From Herpetosiphon giganteus (GTDB lineage Bacteria; Chloroflexota; Chloroflexia; Chloroflexales; Herpetosiphonaceae), in NCBI RefSeq assembly GCF_016907925.1, contig NZ_JAFBCZ010000003.1, positions 186,001 to 250,000 on the forward strand: a DNA stretch of 64,000 bases. Direction: 5' to 3'. Positions 63,168 through 64,000 of this stretch are shown here, in pieces. Numbering within the stretch: position 1 is the first letter of the stretch; the number at the start of each line of letters is the position of its first letter. The position numbers and the translations under genes were made by a program. The notes beneath the pieces were generated by a model. The model was not told the origin of the DNA. It was given only the letters and a program-made list of their open reading frames with translations, and made no database searches.

Positions 63168-63764
63168 TTATGAGAGCAAGGCTTCAGCATCGATAATGGT
63201 TTGGGCGACATCTTTGAGTTTAACCCGCTTTTCACGAGCACGATGGCGCAACCGCTCATAGGCATCGTGTTCGCTAATATTCAGGCGTTGCATCAAAATA
63301 CCCTTAGCCCGTTCAATCAATTTGCGTGCTTCCAGCGATTCGTGCAAGGCATCGACTTCTTGGCGCAAGGCCCGAATTTCGGCAAAGCGCGCTAAGGCAA
63401 TATCGATTGCTGGCGTTAAGGCTTCCATCGTTACAGGTTTGACCAAATATCCCAGTGCGCCAGCTCGTTCAGCTTTGCGAATGGTGTCACGGTCGGTAAA
63501 CGCCGTCACCATTACAATTGGCATTGGCCGCTCAGCATACAGGCGCGCGGCAACCTCGGTGCCTTCCAATTCTGGCAACTTCACATCAAGAATCGCCATG
63601 TCGGGATCTAATTGGCGCGCCAACTCCAAGGCTTGGGTTCCGGTGCGGGCAACACCCACAACCTGATAGCCCAAATCGGTCAAATATTCTTCCATGGTCA
63701 AGGCCACAAGTTCGTTATCTTCGGCCAATAAAATCCGAATTGTGGCTCGCTGCTCGTCAGACAT
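63168..63764 (-). CDS. Response regulator with ANTAR RNA-binding domain
   Basis: A 198-residue two-component regulator. The receiver domain (residues 9-125) has the phospho-acceptor D60 in 'AILDVKLPE', with T87 and K108 also present. The ANTAR domain (about 135-190, 'LIERAKGILMQRLNISEHDAYERLR') binds RNA hairpins to stop termination, so this protein is a phosphorylation-controlled antiterminator. No histidine kinase gene is adjacent. It is alone on the minus strand at the window end. Its targets would be twin hairpin leaders; none is recognised here. Confidence 0.93.
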   Translation of the reverse strand: MSDEQRATIRILLAEDNELVALTMEEYLTDLGYQVVGVARTGTQALELARQLDPDMAILDVKLPELEGTEVAARLYAERPMPIVMVTAFTDRDTIRKAERAGALGYLVKPVTMEALTPAIDIALARFAEIRALRQEVDALHESLEARKLIERAKGILMQRLNISEHDAYERLRHRAREKRVKLKDVAQTIIDAEALLS

Positions 63765-64000
63765 AACAAAGCTCCGTCTTCACTAGAAATGGCTAACTAC
63801 ATCCTAGCATACTTTAAAAAGCATTTACACAGATTAAATACAGGCAAATAAACATCTAAATATATAGATAATGATAAAAAATTATATTTTAGGGCTACGT
63901 TGATCTCGTTGATTTGAATATTCTGTTGCGTTACTTTCCAATCGGGCTTAATCCAATGCGCAGCATTGGGGATTTCCCCAATATATTATTTAATTAGGAT
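63765..64000. other. AT-rich end of window, no gene seen
   Basis: The 236 bp upstream of the ANTAR regulator are AT-rich, with poly-A and 'TATATAGATAATGATAAAAA'-type stretches. They probably contain its promoter, but I cannot set boxes confidently. No complete gene is visible. Confidence 0.5.

Overview
The window suggests a Herpetosiphon-like member of the Chloroflexota. This is an inference from GC near 50% in the core part, a T-box-controlled serS operon, an intein-split gyrB, and intergenic 'CACGAAG' and 'CTATGTTC' repeat mosaics. It divides sharply at about 23.79 kb. Bases 1-23,784 are an AT-richer accessory island of defence and mobile genes. Bases 23,799-64,000 are ordinary chromosome, mostly on the minus strand.

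Island part 1 (1-7,255) is a complete-looking type III CBASS anti-phage operon: TRIP13-like AAA+ ATPase, unknown protein, HORMA protein, CD-NTase, and Cap4-type DUF4297-SAVED nuclease. Upstream, on the other strand, lie an Xre repressor and an ImmA/IrrE-family protein that resemble the CapH/CapP pair known to control CBASS. A LexA-like S24 repressor sits between, and its promoter carries a GAAC-N4-GTTC box. The CBASS therefore appears wired to DNA-damage or proteolytic derepression.

Island part 2 (7,345-23,784) is a Tn7-like transposon with recognisable ends (TGTAGGGGTGCAGACG at the left; the inverted TGTAAGGGTGCAGACG at the right) and tnsA-tnsB-tnsC-tniQ genes. The right end lies 14 bp beyond the gyrB stop codon, so gyrB is the probable attachment gene. 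The single TniQ/TnsD-like protein carries about five helix-turn-helix modules. Cargo is an FtsK-like P-loop protein, a small Xre regulator, and a five-gene minus-strand operon: DUF4007 protein, large ATPase, PAPS-reductase-family protein, GHKL ATPase and GIY-YIG nuclease. This resembles the SspBCD DNA phosphorothioation set, but with GHKL and GIY-YIG proteins where SspE would be expected. No Cas genes are present.

The core part starts with gyrB, which contains a 551-residue LAGLIDADG intein with an Xre-like HTH. It continues with a CPBP protease and SpoIIE phosphatase pair, an apt gene followed by TPR and two HSP90-like ATPases, pxpA with an MscS channel, an SH3b-NlpC/P60 hydrolase, and a glycosyltransferase. 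Then come an SDR and thiolase, a T-box-led operon of three small membrane proteins plus serS, pxpB, Fe-dependent alcohol dehydrogenase with a membrane glycosyltransferase, fadD with two CpXC proteins, AIM24, a GNAT acetyltransferase, a lipoprotein, and an ANTAR response regulator. Intergenic gaps hold interspersed repeat mosaics, two REP-like palindromes and one perfect 22-bp-arm palindrome. No tRNA, rRNA or CRISPR array was seen.
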